Shown here: positions 1 through 7,175 of the stretch, piece by piece
Layout of the letters: the number at the start of each line of letters is the position of its first letter
Numbering within the stretch: position 1 is the stretch's first letter
DNA from: Bacteroidales bacterium
GTDB taxonomy: Bacteria; Bacteroidota; Bacteroidia; Bacteroidales; Marinilabiliaceae
Assembly: GCA_024401355.1 (NCBI GenBank)
Contig: JAKSLF010000023.1
Span: 1 to 46,876, forward strand
Reading direction: 5' to 3'
DNA length: 46,876 nt
The notes under the pieces: generated by a model
Database searches by the model: none
The model's input: only the letters and a program-made list of their open reading frames with translations
What the model was told of the DNA's origin: nothing
Position numbers and translations under genes: made by a program

Positions 1-378
1 CATTTCTGGGTCCTGCATTTGGTCCAGACGCTGCGATGCCACTTGCGCCATCCATTGCTTGAACGGCTCTGCTTTTGGTGACGGAATAGATTGGATGATA
101 CGGAAGAGTTGTTCGGTTGTGGCAACATCGGTAAGACGCATTTTGCCATCTTCTGCCAGAAGTTTCAACTGGTTACAATTTGTAACCTGTTCGCAACCCT
201 CTTTTAAAAGTCTATGTTTCAAAACTTTCCAATAGTTGCGAGCATGGCTCAAGTCGGGTTGGTCTGTCAAAATGCAACAAACATCTACGATGCTAAAATA
301 CCACTGCTCCGTTTCCGAATCCCATACAGAGCGTACTTTTTTATCCTCAAATAGCTGTATTTCTTGCTTCTTAGTCAT
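1..378 (-). CDS. BRO-N / DinD-like protein, 3' end cut by window edge
   Basis: The first 126 codons of a minus-strand gene are visible; the rest lies beyond the window. The start ATG is the complement of 376-378 and the frame stays open to base 1. The sequence begins MTKKQEIQLFEDKKVRSVWD, followed by 'WYFSIVDVCCILTDQPDLSHARNYW' in the translation, which fits the BRO-N fold shared by phage antirepressors and DNA-damage-inducible protein D-like proteins. The later stretch with 'KMRLTDVATTEQLFRIIQSI' also matches that family. It starts 15 bp after the McrB-like gene ends and is probably co-transcribed. BRO/DinD genes are common next to type I restriction and other defence genes in Bacteroidota. 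What it does here is unknown; a regulatory or damage-response role is inference. Confidence 0.75.
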   Translation of the reverse strand, partial: MTKKQEIQLFEDKKVRSVWDSETEQWYFSIVDVCCILTDQPDLSHARNYWKVLKHRLLKEGCEQVTNCNQLKLLAEDGKMRLTDVATTEQLFRIIQSIPSPKAEPFKQWMAQVASQRLDQMQDPEM

Positions 379-393
379 AGTTTCACCTAACGA

Positions 394-1998
394 TTAATTT
401 TCTTCCGCCTCAGCCTTATCTTCGGTTGAAGAAGTATTTCCACTGCCCCCTATCTCAAGATTCTTGAGGATTGCCTCTACCTTTCCTTCATTGATACTAC
501 CATCAAAATTGTAGAAACTACGGAATGTAAGTTTCTTGTTGTCAGATTTATCGACAAAGAAATCCTCGTCGAAACCATAGTCTTTATAGACATCGTTGTA
601 GATGTAGAAGAGCACCTTGCCAACGAACTTTTCTGCACTTATGACGTTGTTTTCAGTCTTGCAGAAATAGAAGCCCAACTGTTTGTCCTCCGACTGCGTC
701 TTGGCATAAATCTTCTCGTTGATGATATCAAGGAAACTTGTCCAGCTATATTCCTTGCCATTAACCTTTATAGTCCATCTCTCTTTTGCAGTATCAATAG
801 GCACATACTTCCAATCCCACCTTCTCTTGAAAGCCGAGTCGATAGGGAACAAACTCTGGTCACTCGTGTTCATAGTCGCCCAAATGTAGAGGTTGTTTGG
901 CAGAAGCAACTCCTCGCCACTCTTCACGTTCTCTGGTATGTTGTCGAGGTTGACAAACTCATCAGCCAAAACCTTCCTGAGGTCTTCGTCTGCCTGGATA
1001 GGGTAGTCCGAATAACCTTCGTCATTGCGGTCGAGCAGCTGGAAGAGGTCGCCAAATATCTGTGCACAGTTACCACGATTTATCTCCTCAATCACTAAGA
1101 GGACATTCTCCCCTTTATCATGTCGCTTCCATGCCTCAATATATGCCTTGAGGAAGGCTTGCTTTACAAAGGTGTATGTGATTTTCTTGTAATCTGTTTT
1201 TGAGGCTAGCTCTTGACCAATAGATACCCCCTTGCCGACTTCAGTTGTCATGGAGTCTGTAAAGCCGCTTGCGTTTATAATTCGTTTTATTTCTGCTGCT
1301 GATAAATCTTTCAAAGATTCCCAGTATTGAGCTGAAAACTTATGACAAGGATAAGAAATGCCAGATTCCTTTATGGTCGTCAGTTTACCAATGAGTTCGT
1401 CTGCAGAGTATATTCTTTCTTTTGACGCCATCGTTGGCTTGTAAGCACCGACAAAAGTAGAGTAGTCACTATCTGGGTGGAATGTTGTTCTAATAACCTT
1501 CGAGAAATCTCCCTCTTTTTCTTTGATTCCATGTGACTTGCCGGTTCCTGGTGCGCCATAGAAGATTTGCTGGAGTGGAAGGATGTTAGTGGAAGGTTTC
1601 TTAGTAAAAGAAGGGCTATCTGTATTTGCAGAAAACAGTTGCATCGCGTTTAAGAAACGAATGAATGTTTTCAATGTATTGTGGTACTGTCCTCCACCTA
1701 TGTGAACAAAATCTTTATCTTTGTTTGACTTGTTGTCTTTGAATAGCTCGAAACTTTGAAAAGTGAGCAATTGGTCATATATTGTTTGCAGTTTATCAGC
1801 ATCAGAAACAGTACAAGTCTCAAGACCGTTAAAGTTTGAGTCGATACAACTTTTTATCAAATCATTGAGTCGTTTGAAGTCAGAATAATTCTCTACACTG
1901 TTTTTCGAATCAGTGCATCTCTTTATGAATTCTTTATATAGTTGTATTGTGTTATTCATTGTTTTATTTTGATTGATTTTGACATCTGCTTTGTTCAT
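394..1998 (-). CDS. McrB-like AAA+ ATPase/GTPase (no McrC seen)
   Basis: A 534-residue protein. The first ~140 residues are helical and of unknown function. An AAA+ core follows: Walker A GAPGTGKS at about 148-155, Walker B LLVIEE at about 300-305, TMNTSD at about 375-380 and an arginine-rich KRRWDW near 391-396. The MNxxD motif is typical of McrB-type motors, which hydrolyse GTP or ATP and drive a McrC nuclease in modification-dependent restriction. No McrC follows: the next gene downstream is BRO-like. The protein may work alone, with a distant partner, or with the methylase/kinase genes upstream. The assigned start gives MNKADVKINQ; an in-frame ATG 13 codons later (complement of 1957-1959) is an alternative. 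The region just upstream is the relic of a methyltransferase start, so the junction looks recombinant. Confidence 0.88.
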   Translation of the reverse strand: MNKADVKINQNKTMNNTIQLYKEFIKRCTDSKNSVENYSDFKRLNDLIKSCIDSNFNGLETCTVSDADKLQTIYDQLLTFQSFELFKDNKSNKDKDFVHIGGGQYHNTLKTFIRFLNAMQLFSANTDSPSFTKKPSTNILPLQQIFYGAPGTGKSHGIKEKEGDFSKVIRTTFHPDSDYSTFVGAYKPTMASKERIYSADELIGKLTTIKESGISYPCHKFSAQYWESLKDLSAAEIKRIINASGFTDSMTTEVGKGVSIGQELASKTDYKKITYTFVKQAFLKAYIEAWKRHDKGENVLLVIEEINRGNCAQIFGDLFQLLDRNDEGYSDYPIQADEDLRKVLADEFVNLDNIPENVKSGEELLLPNNLYIWATMNTSDQSLFPIDSAFKRRWDWKYVPIDTAKERWTIKVNGKEYSWTSFLDIINEKIYAKTQSEDKQLGFYFCKTENNVISAEKFVGKVLFYIYNDVYKDYGFDEDFFVDKSDNKKLTFRSFYNFDGSINEGKVEAILKNLEIGGSGNTSSTEDKAEAEEN

Positions 1999-2077
1999 GA
2001 AAGAAGGAATGAATGTGGATTTGTAGTTTTTTTTTCAATCTTGCAAACAAGTCAATGAATGTATATTGTTTCTTCAT
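1964..2077 (-). pseudogene. Relic of a C5-methyltransferase gene start
   Basis: The minus strand from 2077 reads MKKQYTFIDLFA, the canonical start and motif I entry of a Dcm-type methyltransferase. It then loses all similarity at a run of nine A residues and stops at 1964. The intact part is only 12 codons (2042-2077). A 17-bp stretch here (2051-2067) is identical to 6717-6733 in the second relic upstream. It overlaps the first codons of the McrB-like gene in another frame. I infer that mcrB was joined to the 5' end of a lost methyltransferase gene. Confidence 0.6.
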
Positions 2078-2093
2078 CAATACAATATAAGAG

Positions 2094-2660
2094 TTATTCA
2101 AAGCAAAGGCATTCCTTATTCTGAATTAGATATGCCTGAACAAATGGTGAAGTCGCTTTATCTATACATTCGTCATATTTCGCCAGCATTTTCTTTTTGG
2201 CTTCTTCTTTCGAATCGCCTGAAAGAAGGCTTTTCAAACCTGACATAGCGCATTCACGAAACGAATCATCAAATTCTACAATTGTTAATACATCATTATA
2301 TCCTACAAATATACCAAGTCCAATGCGCTTCAATTCCTGTTTCAGGTTCACACCGCATGAACAAGACACCGCATAGAATACCTTGTCAGCTAAGTCATAA
2401 TTCGCTGTATGAACAGTAATGACATCTTCATCATTGTTGTTATAAACACCATTGGCATCTCCATGTGCAGCAATGAAACAGACGCAATGATTGTTCATAT
2501 TTCCAACTACATTCTGCTCAGTAAGTTCAGGTGGACAAATATTGGTATACTGATGCCCATTGTCAACACAATACTGTTTTACTTCATCAGCGCATGATTC
2601 AAAGAACGAATGTAAACTTGTTTGACTATCGTTATCGTATGCTATCAATACATTCCCCAT
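2094..2660 (-). CDS. Clan CD (caspase-like) cysteine protease candidate
   Basis: A 188-residue protein. The sequence shows a hydrophobic strand ending in a His-Gly pair (CFIAAHGDANG, His66) and about 34 residues later a strand ending in Cys (VFYAVSCSCG, Cys100, with Cys102 close by). This His-Gly then Cys layout is the hallmark of clan CD peptidases (caspases, CHAT, gingipain-like). The rest of the fold cannot be judged by eye, and no signal peptide is present, so it should be cytosolic. The gene begins 1 bp after the receiver gene ends, so it is tightly coupled to the two-component genes. I infer that it is the effector of the cassette, released or activated by the receiver. It could instead be a non-catalytic member of the fold. 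The link to mcrB downstream is looser, with a methyltransferase relic in between. Confidence 0.6.
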   Translation of the reverse strand: MGNVLIAYDNDSQTSLHSFFESCADEVKQYCVDNGHQYTNICPPELTEQNVVGNMNNHCVCFIAAHGDANGVYNNNDEDVITVHTANYDLADKVFYAVSCSCGVNLKQELKRIGLGIFVGYNDVLTIVEFDDSFRECAMSGLKSLLSGDSKEEAKKKMLAKYDECIDKATSPFVQAYLIQNKECLCFE

Positions 2661-2661
2661 A

Positions 2662-3267
2662 TCATTTATTGTCTTTGAAGAAATTATATAAATAGTGTTG
2701 GTTCACCATTCGCTCAATTTCTTTCCCTATTTCAGTTTGCTGTCGTAGTTCTGACAATATGTCCTTCCACGTATAAGTACGACCTCCCGCTACGGAATAC
2801 GCCACTTTATTAGAATCTTCAGGATGTCTTACGAGCCACGCTTCAAGGACACAGTCAAAACGAGATTTCCATAAAGAACGAATTCTTTCCACTTTCTCAT
2901 GGGCAGCATCCTCATCATTGTTTTTTATAAAAAAGATATTTTCGGTATTTATTAACGCCGTCAAGTCGTTTGCTGTCAGTTGGTCTGCTGGATTAGCCGA
3001 CATCATTATAACATATATCAGTGCTGTCTTCTTTCTCAGCTTAAGAACTGCATCAATGCCTTGCCATACCGAACCAAATTTGCAATCCATAAACACTATC
3101 ATTCTTTCAGACATGTGCTCGTCAATGAATTTCATAGCGGGATCAACCTGCTCAAAATATACGACATTGGCAATGCCAGAATAATCCAACCTAAGATTGA
3201 CAACAAATGGATCCTTCTCCCCCATTGTATCATCAACAACTATTATATGAAACTTGTTATCTGTCAT
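2662..3267 (-). CDS. Response-regulator receiver protein
   Basis: A 201-residue protein with a receiver (REC) domain over residues ~5-125. The conserved residues are present: acidic pair Asp12-Asp13 (IVVDD), phospho-acceptor Asp61 (VFMDCK), Ser90 (MMSA) and Lys115 (FFIK). The remaining ~75 residues have no recognisable DNA-binding domain, so output is probably through protein contact and not transcription. The gene starts 2 bp after the GHKL kinase gene and ends 1 bp before the caspase-like gene, an arrangement that suggests balanced translation. The likely phosphodonor is the C-terminal kinase module of the upstream protein and the likely target is the protease candidate; both are inference from gene order. 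Confidence 0.82.
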   Translation of the reverse strand: MTDNKFHIIVVDDTMGEKDPFVVNLRLDYSGIANVVYFEQVDPAMKFIDEHMSERMIVFMDCKFGSVWQGIDAVLKLRKKTALIYVIMMSANPADQLTANDLTALINTENIFFIKNNDEDAAHEKVERIRSLWKSRFDCVLEAWLVRHPEDSNKVAYSVAGGRTYTWKDILSELRQQTEIGKEIERMVNQHYLYNFFKDNK

Positions 3268-3269
3268 AT

Positions 3270-5375
3270 CTATTTCTTGAAGGGTAATTCTATATGTATT
3301 GTTGCTCCTAACGGCGCAAATTCACTATCTTGTACTTTAACCATTCCATTGAGTGCTTTCACTCTCATACGCACTGCATAGAGACCAATTCCACCACCTC
3401 CATGTTCTGCAGTAGTGGTGTTGTAAATTCCAAATACCCACTCTCGCTTTTCAACAGGTATTCCACATCCTGTATCAGAAAAATCCATTACTAATTTATC
3501 GTCGTGTGCACTCACCGTACAACGATAAATTTTCGTTTCTGAATCTTTCATCGCTTTAATGGCATTGTTCGTCAAATTCTGAACAATATCATAGAAGAAC
3601 ATTTCATTACAATTAAGAATCAGATTATCTGCTATATTCATTTCTAACGTTATTCCCTCATTCTCAAATTGTTCAGAAAAAGAGAGCAGAAGATATTCCA
3701 CAAGCTGTTTGATATCAACATCAGTAAATGGTATATTCGTTTTAGAGTAATCAAATATTTCATTTGTAGCTCTATCCAAATTTTTCATTTCGTTGAATAT
3801 CTGCTTTGCATAAAATTGAAAATACTCATTCAAAGATTCATTTGGGAAACGGTTGTTAAAAAAATTAGCTTGCCGTTCTATTTTATGCATAGAAGTCTTT
3901 ACTGCATGAGTAACATTTATTGCATCCTCATGCCTACTCATTATCCGAAGATACATATTTTCGTGTCGGGCATTTTCTTCTTCTGCATCTTGCTGCTCTT
4001 TAACTGCAGTTTCAATACCCTTACCTGCTTGTAGCGCTATTGATTTCAGCTTGCTAAGCTGTTCTGCAAGTTCAGGGTTCGTCTTTATCAGTTCCTCTGT
4101 TTGTTGAACTATCTCAGCAACTTCTGATCCAATTTTCTGTATTTTCTTTGTCTGTTCAGAGCCTTGATGATTCCTTTGATACACTTTCTTCTGATCGAAA
4201 GCTTCAATTTGGTGAAGAATGAATTCTTTAAGTGCAGTATATTCTGGTGTAGCTGTAAAATCTTGTCGATTGGTTGCATCAATAATCTCTGGATTACCAT
4301 CTTTTGTTATATCAACAATACCAATGAGTTCACGTGTACTGACTTTGTCAAATAAATTTTTCCACATTCTTTTGTCTATTCCAAGAATGTCTCTCTTCTT
4401 ATCCGAATCTTCTTCCTGTTCTGCAAATGGAGTTGTTATAATGCCATCTCTATATATTTTAACTCCATCAATGGTTGCTTCTGGATATCTTTTTCTGAAA
4501 GAATTACGAGCATTGCCATTGAAATAGTACAATTGCATTGAAACTTCACCAAATATTTGCAAATCAGTCAATTTAACATCTATTTCTCCTGTAGCTTCAT
4601 TAAACAACAAACACTCCTGTTTTCCATCCCTTGCGGTTATTGTTGCAGACACCGTTGCCAAGTCCCTACCGTCTACTTTATACTCATCAGACCATGAATC
4701 AAGACTATATTCTGGAGAAAGCACATGTATATTAAAAGGATACTGTGTTTTTTCAAATGGTGACACAATACGAGAAGATTCACGAAGGAGTCGTATGATA
4801 TCCTTCTTCTCCCAAACATCTCTAACTCCTACTATCGTTAATATAGTACCATGATCATTTTCACTCTTTGCAGATATATAATCATAAGTATTTTCCACGT
4901 CGGTAAATAAACGGATCTTTTCCGATGGACCATAAGATTGGTTGAAATACTTTTTCCAATCTATATCTACACTGAGCCATGCCTTTGACAAGGTTTGCTT
5001 AGTACATATATTCAAATGGTCGCCAAGTTTATCTACAGCAAAACGACCTATGCCTTTTTCTCCTACACATCTACGTCTATAAGGATCTGGCGACAATGGA
5101 TTTCTGCGTTTATTTGAAGTTCCTATGACCATCCACTTATCACGAATATCTTCAAATGACATTCCTATACCATTATCCTTGATTGTAATTACGGAAGAAT
5201 CACTGTTTACTCCAACATTCTCAAATGTCACTGTCACTTCTGTTGCATTTGCATCATAGCAATTCTTAATTAGCTCAAACAAAGCAGTAACACGATCTGT
5301 AATCAAATCGCGTCCAATCAGACGAAATGTACTAACATCAAAACGCCATCTAAGTATGTTTGACTCATTACCCAT
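3270..5375 (-). CDS. Double-GHKL protein: MORC/Hsp90-type ATPase fused to histidine-kinase-type module
   Basis: A 701-residue protein with the start placed at the ATG giving MGNESNILRW. An upstream in-frame ATG at 5444 would add 23 residues inside the methylase gene and looks unlikely. The N-terminal GHKL ATPase has ELIKNCYDAN (Asn ~38), DNGIG (~67-71) and a GEKGIG lid (~105-110), as in Hsp90, MutL and MORC proteins. A long middle region with DUF-like strands and a probable coiled coil (~410-500) follows. The C-terminus has a possible H-box helix near 'RHEDAINVTHAVK', then a second GHKL module: QNLTNNAIKAM, SDTGCGIP and GGGGIGLYAV. It has no membrane segment. I infer an ATP-driven clamp/sensor that passes a phosphoryl signal to the receiver gene 2 bp downstream. 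Prokaryotic MORC relatives are known in restriction-modification neighbourhoods, which fits the methylase 7 bp upstream. Confidence 0.85.
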   Translation of the reverse strand: MGNESNILRWRFDVSTFRLIGRDLITDRVTALFELIKNCYDANATEVTVTFENVGVNSDSSVITIKDNGIGMSFEDIRDKWMVIGTSNKRRNPLSPDPYRRRCVGEKGIGRFAVDKLGDHLNICTKQTLSKAWLSVDIDWKKYFNQSYGPSEKIRLFTDVENTYDYISAKSENDHGTILTIVGVRDVWEKKDIIRLLRESSRIVSPFEKTQYPFNIHVLSPEYSLDSWSDEYKVDGRDLATVSATITARDGKQECLLFNEATGEIDVKLTDLQIFGEVSMQLYYFNGNARNSFRKRYPEATIDGVKIYRDGIITTPFAEQEEDSDKKRDILGIDKRMWKNLFDKVSTRELIGIVDITKDGNPEIIDATNRQDFTATPEYTALKEFILHQIEAFDQKKVYQRNHQGSEQTKKIQKIGSEVAEIVQQTEELIKTNPELAEQLSKLKSIALQAGKGIETAVKEQQDAEEENARHENMYLRIMSRHEDAINVTHAVKTSMHKIERQANFFNNRFPNESLNEYFQFYAKQIFNEMKNLDRATNEIFDYSKTNIPFTDVDIKQLVEYLLLSFSEQFENEGITLEMNIADNLILNCNEMFFYDIVQNLTNNAIKAMKDSETKIYRCTVSAHDDKLVMDFSDTGCGIPVEKREWVFGIYNTTTAEHGGGGIGLYAVRMRVKALNGMVKVQDSEFAPLGATIHIELPFKK

Positions 5376-5382
5376 TAGGATA

Positions 5383-6450
5383 TTATTTAATATGTTGTAT
5401 AATGCTTTCAGCAATAATCTCTCCCAATCTTGGAGGTACTGCATTCCCTATATAACGAGATGCTTTCGTTAACGACACCTCTTTTTCATTAGGGAAAAAT
5501 TTATATGTCTTTGGAAATGTCTGAAACAAAGCAGCTTCTCTAGCAGAAATAGCTCTATCCTGAACAGGATGGCCAAAACGACCATTACCATATCCAGTAC
5601 ATTGGGTCGTCATAGTTGGAGATGGCTTTTCCCACACCATTCGCCCATAAACACTACCAAAACTTTTTCCACCCTCCTTTTTGTGACAAGCCAACTTTAG
5701 TTCATCTGGCCAATCCTTCCACCCACCACCATATGGAGTTGCCTTAATTCTTTGCATATTTAGTGGTGTCAATGCTATGGCACGATGTAGAGGATCGTAT
5801 GCACAACTTTCTCCAGCTTTTAACGGAGGCAACTCCTTTATAGTATCTCCTACTGTTACATATTGTTCTGGAGTATGTGTAGGTGGTATCAATGATATTT
5901 CGCCATACTTGGAAGCCAAAAGAACTAATCTTTTTCTATTTTGTGGAATGCCATAGTCTGGACAATATACCTTGTTAACAGAAACTTGGTATCCCTCACT
6001 TTTAAGCAAGTCTACAAAATCTTGTAGTACAGGTTTCAATTTAAAGTTTAGTATTTGAGCAACATTCTCCATTGTTACAATGTCAGGATGAACCTCTTTT
6101 ACTAATCGACCAAATTCATAAAGCAAATCGTATTTGTTTGGGTCTTTCTCCTTTTTTGTATGAGAATATGACGAAAACGGTTGACAAGGTGCACAACCAG
6201 CAAGAACTTTTATTGCATTGGGAGAATACAAAGTATTTATTTCTTTTTTTGTTACCTTACGGATATCAGTGTCAAAAAACAAGGCATTGTTATTGTGTTC
6301 ATATGCAAATTTACATGTGGAATCAATATCAAATCCTGCTTTAATATTAAAACCTGCTGTTTTTAATCCATAACTAAGACCTCCTATGCCACAAAACAAA
6401 TCAACAACATCGACTATTTGTGATTGACGAGAATGCTTGTTACTTGCCAT
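5383..6450 (-). CDS. DNA (cytosine-5) methyltransferase
   Basis: A 355-residue, apparently complete Dcm/Dnmt-type methylase that transfers a methyl group from S-adenosylmethionine to cytosine C5. Visible motifs: I (VDLFCGIGGLSYG, residues 16-28), IV (GCAPCQPFSSY with nucleophile Cys89), VI (MENV, Glu128), VIII (QNRKRLVLLA), a target-recognition region with TMTTQCTGYGNGR, and IX/X (ISAREAALFQTFP, GNAVPPRLGEII). It heads the operon that continues with the double-GHKL protein. No restriction endonuclease gene is adjacent, so the methylase may mark self DNA for the MORC/kinase/protease genes; that is inference. Expression probably starts at the promoter near 6776-6805, which sits in front of an older methyltransferase relic. 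Confidence 0.95.
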   Translation of the reverse strand: MASNKHSRQSQIVDVVDLFCGIGGLSYGLKTAGFNIKAGFDIDSTCKFAYEHNNNALFFDTDIRKVTKKEINTLYSPNAIKVLAGCAPCQPFSSYSHTKKEKDPNKYDLLYEFGRLVKEVHPDIVTMENVAQILNFKLKPVLQDFVDLLKSEGYQVSVNKVYCPDYGIPQNRKRLVLLASKYGEISLIPPTHTPEQYVTVGDTIKELPPLKAGESCAYDPLHRAIALTPLNMQRIKATPYGGGWKDWPDELKLACHKKEGGKSFGSVYGRMVWEKPSPTMTTQCTGYGNGRFGHPVQDRAISAREAALFQTFPKTYKFFPNEKEVSLTKASRYIGNAVPPRLGEIIAESIIQHIK

Positions 6451-6493
6451 AATTACACACCCTATTAAGATATCAACAATCCTTTCTTATCTC

Positions 6494-6610
6494 TCAATAA
6501 ATAGTCTTTTTGTTAAAATCAGTTTCTGTTTCTGGACGCAATTCTACGACTTTATTCTTTTTTGTCAAATTTGAATAGTCATATCCTGTTTTATTAAATA
6601 CTTTTGTCAT
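6494..6610 (-). CDS. Possible 38-residue small protein upstream of the methylase
   Basis: An ATG-initiated frame (MTKVFNKTGYDYSNLTKK and onwards) of 38 codons lies 43 bp upstream of the methylase start, in the same direction. The peptide is charged and shows no helix-turn-helix pattern that I can recognise. It could be a leader peptide, a small regulator, or the residue of a deleted gene between the two methyltransferase starts. No clear ribosome binding site is visible. Confidence 0.3.
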   Translation of the reverse strand: MTKVFNKTGYDYSNLTKKNKVVELRPETETDFNKKTIY

Positions 6611-6632
6611 AATAGAGTTAATGTTAATATAA

Positions 6633-6746
6633 TTAAACTAACATTTCAACATGGGCAACAGGTTTAAAGCCAGCCTGAACAAATCCTTCGCTCAAACCGC
6701 CGCAACCTGCAAAGAGGTCAATGAATGTATATTTTTTATTTGCCAT
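6633..6746 (-). pseudogene. N-terminal fragment of a second C5-methyltransferase
   Basis: Reading from the ATG at 6746, the frame gives MANKKYTFIDLFAGCGGLSE followed by GFVQAGFKPVAHVEM, the complete motif I and the start of motif II of a Dcm-type methylase, then stops at 6633 after 37 residues. Everything downstream (motifs IV-X) is missing. The sequence is distinct from the intact methylase (VVDLFCGIGGLSYG) but resembles the shorter relic at 2042-2077. It retains its own promoter, which now precedes the intact operon. Confidence 0.8.
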
Positions 6747-6775
6747 TACATTACGCCATTATATCCAATGGACTG

Positions 6776-6805
6776 TAAAGATAATGATTTATCGTGATAT
6801 GCCAA
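6776..6805 (-). promoter_or_regulatory. Predicted promoter of the defence operon
   Basis: On the minus strand a TTG (complement of 6803-6805) is followed after exactly 19 bp by TATCTTTA (complement of 6776-6783), one mismatch from TAnnTTTG. It lies 30 bp upstream of the methyltransferase relic start and about 325 bp upstream of the intact methylase. It is the only good match I found ahead of the operon. Confidence 0.5.
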
Positions 6806-7175
6806 TGTTTTTTTTGATTTATTTTGAAGTGTATGTGGGTTGTTCGTGTCCGTCGATGCAAATTAAATGCTTTCATCGTCAGTTGTTGTGGTTGTTTTCG
6901 TCTGACTGATTCTGCAGCAATGTCATGGAATTTGTACATGACTATATTGGCCGTATGTTAAAATCTTATCCCAATGGCAGAAAAAAAAGAAAATGAGATA
7001 ATTTTGTGAAAAGCAAAACCAATGTTGGTTACATAGCTTGTGATGCAGTGAACTTATAATGTGCTTATCTGTCCGTTATATGATAATATTGTATAGCCTA
7101 GGTTAGGTAATGCTTTGTTAATCAGATACGTGACTGAATGTGGATGAATATAGGAACAGTAGTAATTTATATTGT

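Noticed and set aside
6633-6746. Intact second methyltransferase
   Set aside because: Only motif I and the start of motif II remain; the frame ends after 37 residues.
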